Origin: Chrysomallon squamiferum
Lineage: Eukaryota; Mollusca; Gastropoda; Neomphalida; Peltospiridae
Reading direction: 5' to 3'
DNA length: 21,500 nt
Assembly (NCBI GenBank): GCA_012295275.1
Contig: CM022665.1
Span: 26,505,446 to 26,526,945, forward strand
Shown here in pieces: positions 20,476 to 21,500 of this stretch. Position 1 is the stretch's first letter, and each line of letters starts with the position of its first letter. The notes under the pieces were generated by a model. That model searched no databases. It saw only the letters and a list, made by a program, of their open reading frames with translations, and was not told where the DNA came from. A program made the translations under genes and the position numbers.

Positions 20476-21500
20476 ATGACGACTTCATCTTACAAGAAAA
20501 AAATCTGCTATTATTATGATGGAGATATAGGAAATTATTATTATGGGCAGGGTCATCCCATGAAGCCCCACAGAATACGAATGACCCATAACCTAATTCT
20601 CAATTATGGCCTATATAGAAAGATGGAGGTTTACAGACCTCACAAAGTTACTGCTGAAGAAATGACTAAATTCCACACAGATGAATACATAAAATTTCTT
20701 CAAAATATTCGTCCTGACAACATGACACAGTACACTAAGCAGATGCAGAGATTCAATGTTGGTGAAGATTGTCCAGTCTTTGACGGCATGTTTGAGTTCT
20801 TCCAGCTGTCAACAGGTGGTTCTTTAGCAGGGGCAGTGAAGTTAAACAAACAGGAGGCTGACATTGCTGTCAACTGGGCGGGAGGATATCACCATGCCAA
20901 GAAATCGGAAGCTTCTGGTTTCTGCTATGTCAATGACATTGTTCTTGCTATCCTGGAATTGTTGAAGTATCATCAACGAGTGTTGTATGTTGACATTGAC
21001 ATTCACCATGGTGATGGTGTTGAGGAAGCTTTCTACACAACTGACAGAGTGATGACAGTATCATTCCACAAGTATGGGGAGTACTTTCCTGGCACCGGCG
21101 ACTTACAAGACATCGGTGCAGGAAAAGGCAGGTACTATGCAGTAAATTTCCCTCTGCGTGATGGTGTGGATGATGAATCATTTGAACGAATCTTCCAGCC
21201 AGTCATTACCAAAGTCATGGAGATGTTCCAACCCAATGTCATTGTTCTAGTTTGTGGCGCAGATTCTCTCTCAGGAGATAGATTAGGCTGCTTTAATCTC
21301 ACTATAAAAGGGCATGGAAAATGTGTTGACTACATGATGAAGTGGAACCTTCCCATACTGCTTCTAGGAGGTGGAGGCTACACAATTAGAAATGTTGCTC
21401 GCTGCTGGGCATACGAAACGGCCGTCGCCCTCAACATGGAGGTAGCTAATGAGCTTCCTTACAATGATTATTTCGAGTATTACGGACCTGACTTCAAGCT
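20476..21500 (+). CDS. HDAC1: Histone deacetylase 1/2 (class I), copy 2, partial (runs off the right edge)
   Basis: An intact plus-strand frame from ATG at 20476 to the window end: 341 codons with no stop, frameshift or intron, ending in FGPDFKL-type sequence (YYGPDFKL). It aligns to copy 1 without gaps at a constant offset of 10,811 bp and is about 89% identical in protein (39 differences by my count). The catalytic His139-His140, Asp173/Asp175/His177, Asp263 and Tyr302 and the inositol-phosphate residues Lys30, Arg269 and Arg305 are all kept, so an active nuclear deacetylase is expected. Distinctive changes are Cys109 to Phe, Leu138 to Tyr (GGYHHAKK instead of GGLHHAKK), Arg211 to Gln and Gln259 to Val (VLVCGAD instead of VLQCGAD). 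The C-terminal tail is outside the window. The long antisense open frame over 20948-21181 is a shadow of this gene. Confidence 0.96.
   Translation, partial: MTTSSYKKKICYYYDGDIGNYYYGQGHPMKPHRIRMTHNLILNYGLYRKMEVYRPHKVTAEEMTKFHTDEYIKFLQNIRPDNMTQYTKQMQRFNVGEDCPVFDGMFEFFQLSTGGSLAGAVKLNKQEADIAVNWAGGYHHAKKSEASGFCYVNDIVLAILELLKYHQRVLYVDIDIHHGDGVEEAFYTTDRVMTVSFHKYGEYFPGTGDLQDIGAGKGRYYAVNFPLRDGVDDESFERIFQPVITKVMEMFQPNVIVLVCGADSLSGDRLGCFNLTIKGHGKCVDYMMKWNLPILLLGGGGYTIRNVARCWAYETAVALNMEVANELPYNDYFEYYGPDFK
20890..21086 (+). repeat. 197-bp tract identical to 10079-10275 (copy 2 side)
   Basis: The partner of the identical tract in copy 1. It starts at the first base of the His139 codon, right after the divergent Tyr138 codon, and ends inside the Phe204 codon. 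Confidence 0.95.

Noticed and set aside
20948-21181. A minus-strand open frame whose C-terminal part equals that of another at 10137-10343
   Set aside because: The shared antisense peptide is a by-product of the identical nucleotide tract in the two deacetylase copies, not a gene family.
20476-21500. Possibility that copy 2 is a processed pseudogene
   Set aside because: 341 codons are open without a frameshift, all catalytic residues are kept, and substitutions are largely conservative or silent, so it looks selected for function, at least within the window.

Overview
This window is AT-rich nuclear DNA from an animal. It has GT-AG introns, long low-density non-coding stretches, many (AAT)n, (CA)n and poly-A/T microsatellites, and animal protein families (a class I histone deacetylase and a PLEKHD1-type PH-domain protein). 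The deacetylase is invertebrate-like. A lophotrochozoan such as a mollusc is plausible, but the sequence does not prove it.

Layout. (1) About 1-5880, minus strand: the 5' end of a PLEKHD1 homologue. Three coding exons (5725-5843, 1922-2015, 811-900) join in frame to give the first 101 residues, and the rest lies beyond the left edge. (2) About 5880-7300: intergenic DNA with tetra- and trinucleotide repeats, then a GC/CpG-richer patch ending in a good splice donor (7013). This is a candidate leader exon for the plus-strand deacetylase, followed by one unexplained exon-like open frame. (3) 9665-11203, plus strand: a complete, single-exon HDAC1/2 gene of 512 codons with all catalytic residues. 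(4) 8415-16401, minus strand: a candidate small multi-exon gene I could not identify. Four pieces have mutually compatible splice phases and canonical sites, and deacetylase copy 1 would lie inside its last intron on the opposite strand. (5) 16770-16923: a compact region with divergent splice donors, a candidate shared promoter. (6) 20476-21500, plus strand: a second HDAC1/2 gene, open to the window edge (341 codons seen), in direct tandem with the first.

The main result is the deacetylase pair. The copies are about 83% and 78% identical in nucleotides on either side of a 197-bp tract that is 100% identical, third codon positions included. The tract covers the catalytic core (His-His dyad and the first two zinc ligands), which is the signature of recent gene conversion. 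Immediately outside it, copy 2 has changed residues that line or flank the internal 'foot pocket' of class I enzymes (Leu138 to Tyr, Cys109 to Phe), so the second copy may be a functionally distinct enzyme. Both copies lack introns in the coding region yet share a splice-acceptor-like site about 30 bp upstream of the start codon. This suggests an intron-poor, retrocopy-like ancestor that was then tandemly duplicated. I found no CRISPR array, tRNA, rRNA or intact transposon.
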